A stretch of 64,000 bases of DNA from NCBI GenBank assembly GCA_030998225.1, contig JAPYXD010000308.1, forward strand, positions 878,001-942,000, read 5' to 3'. The notes under the pieces were generated by a model, which was not told where the DNA came from, searched no databases, and was given only the letters and a program-made list of their open reading frames with translations. Positions within the stretch are counted from its first letter, which is position 1. Every line of letters starts with the position of its first letter. This stretch comes from Diplolepis rosae (lineage: Eukaryota; Arthropoda; Insecta; Hymenoptera; Diplolepididae). This document shows, one piece after another, positions 45,127 through 56,540 of the stretch. The translations under genes were made by a program, and so were the position numbers.

Positions 45127-46820
45127 AGGTATATTCTAAAGTGCGGAAAATTTTCAAACATAAATCAATGATTTCTACCATCAGATTTTATCAAAAGAAT
45201 ATAAAACTATGGTTGCTATGGTTACAACAGGTTAAAAAGAACATCGGTAGTGACAATAGCGCCACCACTTGCTGATAGCAAACACTATAATTCGTTCCCC
45301 TTTTCTCTTATATGAGTGGACCCACTGTGCAGAGATTTACGTTATGTGAAAGAAGTATATACCTTGAAGTACTTTCAAAGTTTTTTTACCAACTTGTAAA
45401 AAAGAAATGTTAATTACTTTAAATTTTTTATGAAAAAATCCTATGTTAGCAACCTTTTTTCTGTATTTTTTAGATTCAAAATAAATCACTGGTGAGGGCT
45501 CCGATTTCTACTTTAAGATTTTTTTGGTGTGTAGTAAATTCGACAAACCATTACTATAGTGTAAAATACTTTGCAAAAAATGTATAAAATACGTTACATT
45601 TTAACATGTCAATTCAAGTATATAGGTATAAATGTAGGGCTTGAATATTTTTTTAAATACATAAAGTATACTTAAATAAGCACAAAAAATCGCAGAATAA
45701 CTTTCTTTGGTATGAAGAAAAATTAATGAATACCATAATAATACGAGGGTCGTTCAATAAGTCCGTAGAAAATCCAAGAGATGGCGCTCGTAGTATCGAA
45801 AATGGCTTGGTTTTAGCGTTGAGTGAAGATAGGTATAGAGGAGACATCGAGGGCGATTGAATGGTCCAAACCTTGCGGGGAAAGACGCCAGGGGTAGGTA
45901 AAGTTCCAAACCCGAACACGAGGATCGACACTTTCGAAAATCGTCAAAATCTCACGGATAAGAAGTAAGTTGTAGGAGTAAGGCCCAAACTTGTGTTAGT
46001 GAGTCTGCTGTATTCGTGATGGGTCAGGTAGTCCTCGTCAATTCAACCCTAGCTTGTCGACAAGATTTTACAAACTAGCTTTTTACCTCTTTTGCTTCTA
46101 CTTCGCTCTTTACTAGTCTTTTCCTAAGATCGGATATATATAAAATAATATATAAAATATTTTATATTATAAATTTTGTATTATAATAATTACAGAATAT
46201 ATATAAATATTAAATATATATAAAAGAACAATTTATTGAAAATAACAATTTTTTTTTTTATATTTATTACATATTTATTGACAAATTGTTTTCAACATTC
46301 TTTCATTATCTTGATTACAATAATGAAGATATGAATAAAATGGAAATAAATTATCAATGATGATATTTTGAAAGTTTAATATTCATACAATATAATTTTC
46401 CTTTATACAATATGGTTACAAAATTAATATTATTCTCTATAGGGATACAATAATAATTGATTTTTTAAAGAAATTTACAATTCTCAGAGAAATTAAAACA
46501 AAGTATTCCTCATAATATATAATAATTTATTAGAGAATGTAAATGACCAGCTTCAGATCTGAAGTTATTTTATAGACTTTGAGAGTAAGATAGACAAAAG
46601 GGCTCTTTTACGTCTATTTAACAGTTACTGTAAAGCAGCATCGTAATTATAAAGAACCATCTCTTCGATCGTCATCTTTTCAGATTATAAATCTCAAATC
46701 CACCTATCTGCAGGTGCAAAGTATAGACGTTATGAAAGAATTTTTACAAAGGATTAATAAAATCTTAACTTAGTTTTCAGATCTACAGAATTATGATATG
46801 AATGAACATTATTATTTGTA

Positions 46821-48138
46821 CACGGAGAAAAATAGTTGAAGTAATTTTACTCAACTCTGTCGATTAAACTTGGGACATAAGGACATTTGAACATCTATTA
46901 AATCCTAGTCGGGTAAAATCAATTTGATATATACCTAATTCACCCAAAGTGAATAACAATAAGCGTTACATAGGGAATAGTAAGGAGTTGAGTAAAACGT
47001 TATCGACGACAGGGCACCAACATACGTCAGTGGGTTAACATGAAATGTATAAGTATATCACCGACGCTTGAGGTGCTTCAAACCGTAGTTGGGTAAAATG
47101 AGCATCGGGCGTATTATTTGAACTGGTAATGGTATGGTTCTCTTAAATAAAAAAAAATCCTTACCTCGAGCCTACCAATAGTCATCCCGTACATACATAA
47201 ACAACATACAAATTCATTCACACCATCCAGACGTAGCCAATCACATTTCAAATCACAAATACACTTAAACATATAACCTTACATATATAAACCTAATAAC
47301 TACACACTTATATATAGTACGATACGCTTTCGTTGAATCACGCACATGATCGCTTAAACTGCTGAGATATAAAACTTGGAACTTTCTTATATAGTAACTG
47401 CCTGAGTTATTCAGAGCTTGTGAGAGTAAGTGCCGTCAATAAAATTTTTGAGCCTTACTCAAGTAAAAATAAATCAACTTTTTTCATAAATGATTAATAA
47501 AATATTTTTAAAAATTAATATAATTAATCAATTATTATAACTATGATTGTTGATATATATAATGTAATTATTAAATTACATTTAGTATAAATTTTTATTA
47601 TAACGACGTATGAAGTTTAGTGAAACTAAATTTTCAAATGTAGATTAAAAAATTGCATTATTATTAAGAAGTATCTTGTATAAAAACATTTAAAAGAAGG
47701 TTCTTTTATTTTCTGTGTTTTATATTTTCAAAATATGGATTTTACATTTGCGAATACCAAATTATTATTCTGCCTGAATAATTAATGTGATATTTCATAT
47801 TTAATGTAATACACTTATCGACATTTTTTTGTTTAAATTTTCATAATATCAATTTAATTTTAAGAATTTAAGTTTTTGAAATTAAAACTTTTTTATGTGT
47901 GCCCAAGGCGCAGATTACTTTCATTCGTTCCTGCGTGAATAGATGTAGCTGTTGGAATAAATTTTGCGATTCACGGTTTACTCAACTCTCGATTGAAGCG
48001 TAGAGTAGAATGAACGGAAAGCTCTACTATTTTTGTGATTTAATAAAAGATTGGTCTTTTATAGTTATACTACGAGTAATAATATATATATTTAAAAATT
48101 TTTAATGAGTAAAATTACTTCAACTATTTTTCTCCGTG
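46821..48138. mobile_element. TA-flanked element (CACGGAGAAAAATAG ends)
   Basis: Terminal inverted repeats CACGGAGAAAAATAGTTGAA of about 35 bp are flanked by TA (46819-46820, 48139-48140). The opposite arm of the host palindrome preserves the empty site TATTTGTACAAATA at 50684-50697, which fixes the boundaries. The 1318-bp interior has no transposase. Confidence 0.85.
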
Positions 48139-48389
48139 TACAAATACATCAATATTTTTCTTTGAATTTAAAAACTCTTCAATCACTTAACTGTTTGTCT
48201 TCCAAATCGAAAAGTGAATCATCACCGCTACGAAGAATCCACTCCATACACCTATTTAAAATATTAAAATTTTTGCTTGATACCACACCACTATTTTATA
48301 TTCCGATTTTTCATAAATAAATTAAAAGAAGATCTTTTATGTCCATGAAGTTAGCACCGCCATTTTGTTTTAGAAAAAAACAAAAGCTG

Positions 48390-48779
48390 TTCTGAATTGC
48401 GCTAAGTTTGTAATGAATTTTGCCGCAATTTTTGAAAAAAATAAAAATTAGGACCGAAAGATTGTAAAACGTTTTTTTACCAGCACCACCATTTTCTTTT
48501 TTTGAAAAAACAAAAGTTATTCTGAGTTTTGCTAAGCGAGCTCATTAAATCTCTTTCTCAACAATTTTCTCTCAGACGCATCCTTTTAAAAATAAATACT
48601 TTTTTGTCAATTTGGAAATTTGCATAAACATATAATTTCCAAAAATGTGAATTTTGAAAAAAAAGTTCTGCTGAGTAGTGCTAGGCGAGCACAATAAATC
48701 TCTTCCTCAACAATTTTCTCTCAGACGCATCCTTTCGAAAACAATTACATTTTTGTCAATTTCGAAATTTGTTTAAATA
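48390..48779. repeat. Tandem repeat, period about 150 bp
   Basis: Units starting near 48512 and 48664 share CAACAATTTTCTCTCAGACG, CATCCTTT and TTTTTGTCAATTT; a more diverged unit begins near 48390. The last unit is cut by the TA-flanked element 48780-49649 and continues at 49652. Confidence 0.7.
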
Positions 48780-49649
48780 CAGTACCGGTCAGAATTGTCC
48801 GGCCACCTGTTTTTCGATAATTGCTTAAATTATCCTAATTTGAATTATATAAATGAAAAAATTTGTTCTCTTGATTAAATTTAAAGCTATCAAAATTGTT
48901 TGTAAAATGAACCCAGCATGAATTCGTTTTGTTAAATTTTGAAGAAGTTATTGCAGAAATAGTCAAGATTTCAATACTTTCTTAAATTTTAAATAACTTT
49001 CGAAGTAATCAACATTTTTTAATGTTCTTGGGCTCATTTTGGAGCTAAGTTTCTACAGAATCACATTAAATTATCATTATAAATCTATAAATTTTTTCTT
49101 GCATAATGCAAGGAGTTAAAATTGTAACAAAAAAGTAGGGAAATTTCGAAAACATTTTATCTGTAGGTAAATCATAATAAAGATCATATGAATATATATT
49201 TTAAGGGGATTCGATACAAAATTCATGATTATATGTTTTATATATCTTATAAAAATGTTTTTCTAAGCAAAAGCAACATTGGAATTTTTCCAACTTTTTG
49301 ATTTGAACTTTAACCTCGTGCAGTATGTAAGAAAAAAATTACACATCAATTCCAAGAATTTTGATCAATTTTGTAGAAATTTAGCTTTAAAATTAGTCCA
49401 AGAACTTAAAAAAATGTTGATTTCTTTGAAATTTATTTAAAATTTAAGAAAGCATTGAAATCTTGACTATTTCTGCAATAACTTCTTCAAAATTTATCAA
49501 AACGAATTCATGCTGGGCTCATTTTATAAAGAATTTTGATAGCTTTAAATTTAATTAAGAGAACAAATTTTTTCACTTACCTAATTCAAATTAGGATAAT
49601 TTAAGCAATTATCGAAAAACAGGTGGCCGGAAAATTCTGACCGGTACTG
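48780..49649. mobile_element. TA-flanked foldback MITE (CAGTACCGGTCAGAATT ends)
   Basis: Full-length palindrome of 870 bp with ends CAGTACCGGTCAGAATTGTC, flanked by TA at 48778-48779 and 49650-49651. Arms are about 420 bp and include CGAATTCATGCTGGG and its inverse. Tc1-type ends, no transposase. It interrupts a tandem repeat unit. Confidence 0.85.
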
Positions 49650-49651
49650 TA

Positions 49652-50689
49652 TATAATTTTCAAAAACGCGAATTTTTAACAAAATATAAAATGGTTAAAT
49701 GTTGAATAAAAAAAAATTCTTACAAATTTTTGTCATCAACTGGGAATCGATGAAATGACACTCCTTTCGTGACACCATACTTGCTCATGCAATTCTTGAA
49801 TTTGCACGTTATAGTTCTTTTTTACACTTTTTGTATTTGAACACACTTTCAGTTCATTCACTGAGATGTTAATCCTCCACGGAAATTTTTTACTTTTTTG
49901 CTTGACACAACTGTTTTGTTCGAAGAGTCAGTAGCTACTGACAATTAGGAAAAATAGTCTTGAAATGAATTTTTATGATTGAAAAATTCAGGTATTTTTC
50001 TTTGCCTTCTAAATAAAAGTTATTTTATAGACTTTGACAGTAAGATAGGTAAAAAAGGCTTCTTTACCACTGGTTTACAGTTTCATAGTTTCTGGCAGGC
50101 AGTATCGTAATTGTAAAGAAGCATCTCGACGATCGTCATCTCTTCAGATTATAAATATCAAATCCAAACACCTGCAGGTGCAAAGTGTAGGCATTATAAA
50201 AGGATTTTTACAGAGGATCAATAAAATCTTAACTTAGTTTCTAGATCTACAGAATTATGACATGAAAAACTATTGTTATTTTTACGAACGCATTAAAATT
50301 TTTCTTTGGATTTGAAAAAATTTGATTGCAAACTAGTTCCTGTAAATTATTTATCTTAATTTAGTCCATTCAATGGAATTTAATAAATAGAATTTATTCA
50401 ATAAAAAACAAAGGACAGAATTTACGTAAATCAATTATTTGAGTCTCCAGCAATTTTTAATTATGATTAAAAATGTTTTTTCATCACTGAAACGGAGACA
50501 AATTATTTCATTTAATGTCTAGTAAACAAGTAATAAAGTTAAAATGATTCATTTTTTATTTTTGGCTTGTAATATGTAATAACTTCAAAAAAAATTGTGA
50601 ATTGAATTGATTGAAATAAGTCAGATAATTTACAGGAATTAGTTTACAATAAAATTTTTTAAATTCAAAGAAAAATAATGATGTATTTG
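49652..50689. other. Interior of the foldback element
   Basis: AT-rich. 50022-50290 repeats the arm segment 46564-46818 in direct orientation, and 50300-50640 is loosely palindromic with the following arm. No genes. Confidence 0.5.
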
Positions 50690-51721
50690 TACAAATAATA
50701 ATGTTCATTCATGTCATAATTCTGTAGATCTGAAAACTAAGTTAAGATTTTATTAATCCTTTGTAAAAATTCTAAAGAAAGAGCCCTTTCGCCTATCTTA
50801 CTCTCAAAGTCTATAAAATTACTTCAGATCTGAAGCTGGTCATTTACATTCTCTAATAAATTATTATATATTAAGAGGAATACTTTGTTTTAATTTTAAT
50901 TTCTCTGAGAATTGTAAATTTCTTTAAAAAATCAATTATTATTGTATCCCTATAGAGAATAATATTAATTTTGTATCCGTATTGTATAAAGGAAAAATAT
51001 ATTGTATGAATATTAAACTTTCAAAATATCATCATTGATAATTTATTTCCATTTTCTTTATATCTTCATTATTGTAATCAAGATAATGAAAGAATGTTGA
51101 AAACAATTTGTCAATAAATATGTAATAAATATAAAAAAAAAATTGTTATTTTCAATAAATTGTTCTTTTATATATATTTAATATTTATATATATTCTTTT
51201 ATTTATTATAATACAAAATTTATAATATAAAATATTTTATATATTATTTTATTTATATATATGTATATATATATATATATGTATATTTTAAATATATATC
51301 CGATCTTAGGAAAAGACTAGTAAAGAGCGAAGTAGAAGCAAAAGAGGTAAAAAGCTAGTTTGTAAAATCTTGTCGACAAGCTAGGGTTGAATTGACGAGG
51401 ACTACCTGACCCATCACGAATAGAGCAGACTCACTAACACAAGTTTGGGCCTTACTCCTACAACTTACTTCTTATCCGTGAGATTTTGACGATTTTCGAA
51501 AGTGTCGATCCTCGTGTTCGGGTTTGGAACTTTACCTACCCCTGGCGTCTTTCCCCGCAAGGTTTGGACCATTCAATCGCCCTCGATGTCTCCTCTATAC
51601 CTATCTTCACTCAACGGTTTTAGTAAGCATCATTACTCACTAGACAGCTCTTAATGTTTCAGTTATATCCATTTCATTTTTATTGTCGATTGAAGCAACA
51701 AACTTTTGTGTGTTTAGAAAA

Positions 51722-51802
51722 ATGGAAGAAAGTGAGTTTCGAGCGGTGATTAAACACTTATATTTAAAAGGCTTAACACCGAAAGAGATCAAAGCTGCCT
51801 TC
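51722..51802 (+). pseudogene. Mariner transposase N-terminus
   Basis: ATG 51722 begins MEESEFRAVIKHLYLKGLTP followed by KEIKAAF, the first helix-turn-helix of SETMAR-type mariners. The frame then enters unrelated sequence. It lies directly inside the long inverted repeat, as expected for the first exon of this element. Confidence 0.75.
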
Positions 51803-51860
51803 ATGTCACATTTGCTCATCTGTTTGTAACTGTCACTTTACCCCCTTGTTGTACAATGTA

Positions 51861-52339
51861 CACTGGGAAAAAAAACCGTCAGGTTATCCGGAAATTCCCG
51901 TTGCATTGACGGGAATGAGCATCGGCGCCTTTACAACGTTAGGTTAACGTGCTGCCACCGTCAATGTAGCGTTGAAAATTCACGTTAATCTAGCTATGTC
52001 AGCCCCGTCAATTTACCGGGAATATTAACGCCGGAACGCCGTGTTATTTGAAAATATCACACGATGACGCAATTTCATGTCCATAATGAAATTGGCAGTG
52101 CTTTGCTTTTAAATACCAATATATAATTAGGAAAGCTTTTATTAGGAAAACAAAAGAACTGACAATAACAATCCCGAGTATTGCCACAGCTGATCATTTT
52201 TGGGTGATTTAACGTTGGCTCTACCGTCAGTACAACGTTGAATAGCACCGGCGATTCAACGGGAGAGCAACGCTACGCCAACGTGAAATTGGCGACGGGA
52301 CTCCTTCCCGTTGATTTCACCATGTTTTTTTTCCCAGTG
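51861..52339. mobile_element. TA-flanked MITE (CACTGGGAAAAAAAAC ends)
   Basis: The ends CACTGGGAAAAAAAAC and the inverse are flanked by TA at 51859-51860 and 52340-52341. The interior is rich in CGTTG/CAACG words in both orientations and has no coding sequence. Confidence 0.8.
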
Positions 52340-53475
52340 TACTATAAGAGACAGTCGAATTTTGGTAGTCCTTAAATGGGGGGGGGGGGGGGGGTCATTC
52401 TCTAAAATCCATCCGTTCTGCCTATGACTGGAAATTTACACGCCGTGTTTATTTGCCTAGCGAACTTCAAGTATTTCTACCTACAACTGTCTCGTTTCTT
52501 ATATTACACTGTCTTTTCAGAACATACACCAACGTGTACCGGCAGATCGAGGCCTTCTGTTTACCTGCTGCTGTTTTCAAAGTTGGTAAGTAAAAAATTA
52601 TTAGAAAAATGCAGGAGCTGTCATTTTTACATAATTTTATGCGATTATTCACGAAATGATGCAATGTAATATGTACATCGTAGTTTATACTCACGAAGTG
52701 CTTTTGCTACTTTGAAATTACATCCGAAAATAAAGAAAAATATGATAGCAGAATAAGTATTGAACGAATTAATTAACATTAATGTTGTGTAAAAACTGAT
52801 AATGCAAGATCGTACTGTGACATACTGTGGGATTGAAGCAACCTTAGGCATTAGTTCCACCAGCATATATAAAATATTGCATGAGCATTTGGCCATGAAA
52901 AAGATTAGTTTTCGTTAGATCCCACATAATTTTGGACGAGTTTTATAATGTGTTATAATGTATTATAATACGAAATTGATTATTTAAGAAGCACCATGAA
53001 TATTAGTATAAATGAACAGAATTATTAACTACACTGGTCAACAAAATATGACCACTGTATTCATGGAATGAGATATATCATTTCCAGAGTAGTTTTCTGT
53101 GCTGAATCTGAATCTGACCTCTGTTTTCTCCAGCATTTCAGATTTTTGAGATTTTTTCCGTCAAAAATTTCTTCGAAAAATCACAAATCATATGATAAAA
53201 GAAACTGTACCTAGAAAGAAAAATGTAAATAATGACAAGGTTTCCCAAAACGACAAAACCTTGGCCATCGGTGTACCATCACAAACGGTGTACCTTGACG
53301 AGGTTTATTGGCAGTAGTTACTCGAATACGTCGAAAAGTCCCAGGCCTGAAGACCAGATGGCGTCACTAATATAAAATCCTTATTCTTTTTAAAAATGTC
53401 AACCATGAAAACATTAACATAAACTAAATCTAAAGTTTCATCACAATCTGTTGAGTACTTTGTATTTGAGAGTAA
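52340..53475. other. Unassigned DNA with a 17-base G run
   Basis: G17 at 52378-52394, then AT-rich DNA with short ORFs that show no motifs. Confidence 0.4.
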
Positions 53476-54210
53476 TTGTCGCGTTATCATCTCAGTGATT
53501 TTGTAAACAATTTAAATAACGAATTTTATGTTCTCATTGAACATTATTATTTGAGCGGGAAAACGGCTGAAGAAGCTAAATTAAAATTTGATAAGTATTA
53601 CGGTACATCTGCACCATCCAATAGAACAGTAAAAGGTAGATGCAAGAATTTAAGTTTGGTCGTACGAGCAGATTTGAAATTAGCGTTGGGCTTTTAAGTA
53701 GTTTAAATACTACTTTGGTCCAATTTATGTATCAACAATTTTCGAAACAGTTAAGGTCTAGAAAACAACAAGTTGCGAAATATTTACCGGCAATTTTTAA
53801 GAGTTTTAAAAATCTTAGAGTGATTGTGGACTGCACAAAATTTTCTTGCGCAGCTCCTGCAAATTTCGATCATTAATGAAACGTATATTCCCAATATAAA
53901 ACGCACACAACATTAAAAGTTCCAATAGGTTGTACACCGAACGGCAGTATAAGTTTTGTATTAGACGTTTACGAAGGATCCATTTTCGATCGTGAAATAG
54001 TTATAAAATCGAAATTTCCTACATAGTTACTGCCCGACAACGTCGTTCTCGCAGATAGGGGATTTACAATTCATGATCTTGTGGAACAAGTATGAGTGCA
54101 TCTGAACATTCCACCATTTCTTTGAAATAGAAATCGGTTTACGGCACAAGAAGAAATTGTAACAAAGATTCCTAAAAAACGTATCTACGTCGAACTACGT
54201 TTTTACGGGA
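53476..54210 (+). pseudogene. Mariner helix-turn-helix fused to a DDE_Tnp_4-type transposase remnant
   Basis: 53476-53667 encodes a mariner-like N-terminus (YVLIEHYYLSGKTAEEAKLK, APSNRTVK, then EFKFGRTS in the next frame). Directly after it, in the frame open from 53640, comes a Harbinger-type DDE_Tnp_4 transposase: FEISVGLLSS, YLPAIFKSF, RVIVDCTKF (first Asp), then in shifted frames SQYKTHTTLKVPIGC, FVLDVYEGSIFDREIV, VVLADRGFTIHDLVEQ (second Asp) and RIYVELRF (Glu). Frameshifts and stops make it inactive. The join could be a fusion or an insertion that landed in the mariner. Confidence 0.7.
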
Positions 54211-54689
54211 AAAAATTTTTCGTACTTTTTCGTAATTTAATGTATTTTATTGTGAAAATACATTTTCATCGGGCCATTAAAAGAACTTTAAAAAAAAATT
54301 AATTTACTGTACTTAAAATTCGCAAATAATTTATATTGTTTCAAGTTGTAATGAATGAAATTAATGCAAGGAATAAAATATGTCAAATACTGCCAAATTT
54401 AAACTTTCTTCTTTGAAATTCTGTTAATGCTATCCAGAAGAAAAACTTTGTTTTTAAAATTCGAAAAAAAGTTTCATTTCTTTATTAAAGAGTAACATTT
54501 AAAAGCAATTTTTCAAGGTATCAACAACTACTTCTGTATTACATATCTTATCAATGAACTTTACCAAAGACAGTATGCAGATCAGACTTTCTAGTGAAAT
54601 TATGAAGTAAACTTGAAGCATATTCTTAAGTACAAACAATGTTTATTTATATAAATTTTTTCCATAATAACGCAGACGCTAGGTTTTGC
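54211..54689. other. AT-rich DNA without recognised features
   Basis: Likely the 3' remainder of the transposase element; no motifs. Confidence 0.3.
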
Positions 54690-54805
54690 TTCAATCGACA
54701 ATAAAAATAAAACCATGTGATGGATATAACTGAGACTTTAACAGCTGTCTAGTGAGTAATGATGTTTACTAAACCAAACCCTTTTCGATACTACGAGCGC
54801 CATCT
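54690..54805 (-). repeat. Right inverted repeat of the host mariner-type element (inner part)
   Basis: Inverse copy of 51617-51715 and of 45790-45816 (GTCGATTGAAGC, CATCATTACTCACTAGACAG, TACGAGCGCCATCT inversely). It is cut by the LINE at 54805 and resumes at 60611. Confidence 0.75.
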
Positions 54806-56540
54806 TTTTACATTCTCATCATGGATGAGAAGGTATTGGTTTTATGTGAAAAATGACTTTCGATATTTTCATCAAATCTTTACGTTTTGAGACCCCCTGA
54901 GTCATAAAAAAGGGTTTTTACGAAAGTGTCTGTCTGTCTGTAGGTCGTGTGCGGCATAACTCTCGATAGAATTATCGGATTGAATTGAGCTTTGGTACAC
55001 TTTATCGGAGCCGAAAAATTAAGGACAAGTTCGTTAACCAGCCACATCCAATCAAAATTGAGGGATTGAGCACTACTTTTGTGTTTTTGAAAATAATTTT
55101 TTGAAAAAATCAAAAATTTCAGTACTGGTTTTAGATAGTGCTCATAAATCTCTAAAAATTATCCTAATAACATTTTTCGATTAAATCAAAATTAGAAATG
55201 TTACAGCATATTCAAATTCGAAAAAAGTCAATATCAAAATTCCATTTTCCAGTTAAATTATATGAGATACGAAAAAACGTTATGATACAATATTATTAAA
55301 TAAATAAAGACCTACAAATTTGAATTGTAACATTTTTTCATAAGATGCATATTTTTCTTTTTAATTAAAAAAAAAACTATTGAAAATCCAAAGTTCAATT
55401 TTTTAACAATAATATTCGAAATACGAAAAAAACGTAAGAATACAAAGTTGTTCGTTTCAAAAAGATCTACAAATTTTGTCTCACACAGTTTCTGATAAAA
55501 CATATATTTTTCGTTTCAATTCCAAAAAATACGATTAAAATTAAAAAATTCCATTTTTTAGACCAAATATGAGAGATACAAAAAAAACGTTTAGATGGAA
55601 AATTGTTTGCCTAAATGAGGTCTACAAATTCTCATTAAGACATTTCGGGACAGGATGTATATTTTATGTTTTGATTTTTAATATTAAATAAATTCGATTT
55701 TTTTCACCAAAATATGTGAGATACGAAATAAGCGTTGTTCTGCAAAATCGTTTCCTTAAATAAAGTCTACGATTGTTTTTCCTTTTTGAGAGATTTGGAA
55801 GAAAATAAATTATTTTAATCATGTAATTTATTAAAAAGTTACTGAAATGTATACAGAAAATCGAGCGCGAAGCGCGAGCGCCATGATGAGAATGTGTTCC
55901 TTAAGGCTGATAGAGCCTTAAGTAAATTGAATTTCCTGTTTCACTTAATTTCAAAAAGAAATTGAGTGACTTTGAGGAAATGTGTAATTCACATCATCTG
56001 TAATATTATTATGAAATTGGTTTGAGCTTCATTATCAAATTATAATAAATAAACTTGAATGTATGTGAAGAGCACAAGACCGAGCGCGAAGCGCGACGAT
56101 CAAATCGCGCGCCCTAGGCGCGCTTAAACTTGCGAGCGAAGTGCGGGATGAGAATGTGCCCGCGAAGCGGGCAGATTTTTTTATTTTTTTTTGTGAGGAG
56201 GAAAAATGGCAAAATCTTTTATAGACGTTGTACAGGACTTTCCTAGGACGGGTCTAGGCATACCTGTTAAAACCAAAAAACCCCCTCTCTCGAACCAATA
56301 CACCACCCGCAGAACCGCCTTTCAGCTTTAAACTTCACGGGTGGTTGGTTCCATTAAAGTCGCGTACGACTCTTCCGTCATCCGTTCGCTCGGAACTTCC
56401 ATCCGCGGCCACACGCCCACTAGGCAAACCGTCTAGCCGCGCCACTCAGGGGAGAAACAAAGAGATTCCTCGCCCGAACGACGCGGGCAGCCAAGTCTAC
56501 CCGAGACGCAGGACCGCGGGTGCAGGCCCCGATGCGATTT
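54806..56540 (-). other. Long 3' untranslated region of the LINE
   Basis: About 1.73 kb between the ORF2 stop and the target duplication. It includes an A-rich run on the minus strand (56168-56190), a GCCCGC-GAA-GCGGGC hairpin (56158-56172), GCGCGCC-CTA-GGCGCGC (56106-56122), two GCGCGAAGCGC hairpins and the TTAAGGCT/AGCCTTAA hairpin (near 55902-55922). The distal 1.3 kb is duplicated at 1033-2503. If the A-rich run is the true LINE tail, the distal part would be a separate repeat, but the target duplication argues for one unit. Confidence 0.5.

Larger units (their letters stand above)
45817..51616. mobile_element. 5.8-kb foldback element with 7-bp target duplication
   Basis: GTTTTAG flanks it at 45810-45816 and 51617-51623. 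Terminal arms 45817-46820 and 50690-51616 are inverse copies of about 0.9-1.0 kb starting CGTTGAGTGAAGATAGGTAT. No transposase is present. The interior has a further direct copy of part of the arm (50022-50290 against 46564-46818), a tandem repeat (48390-48780) and two TA-flanked insertions. A 7-8 bp duplication and long arms fit a foldback element mobilised by a hAT- or P-type enzyme, but no family is certain. Confidence 0.75.
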
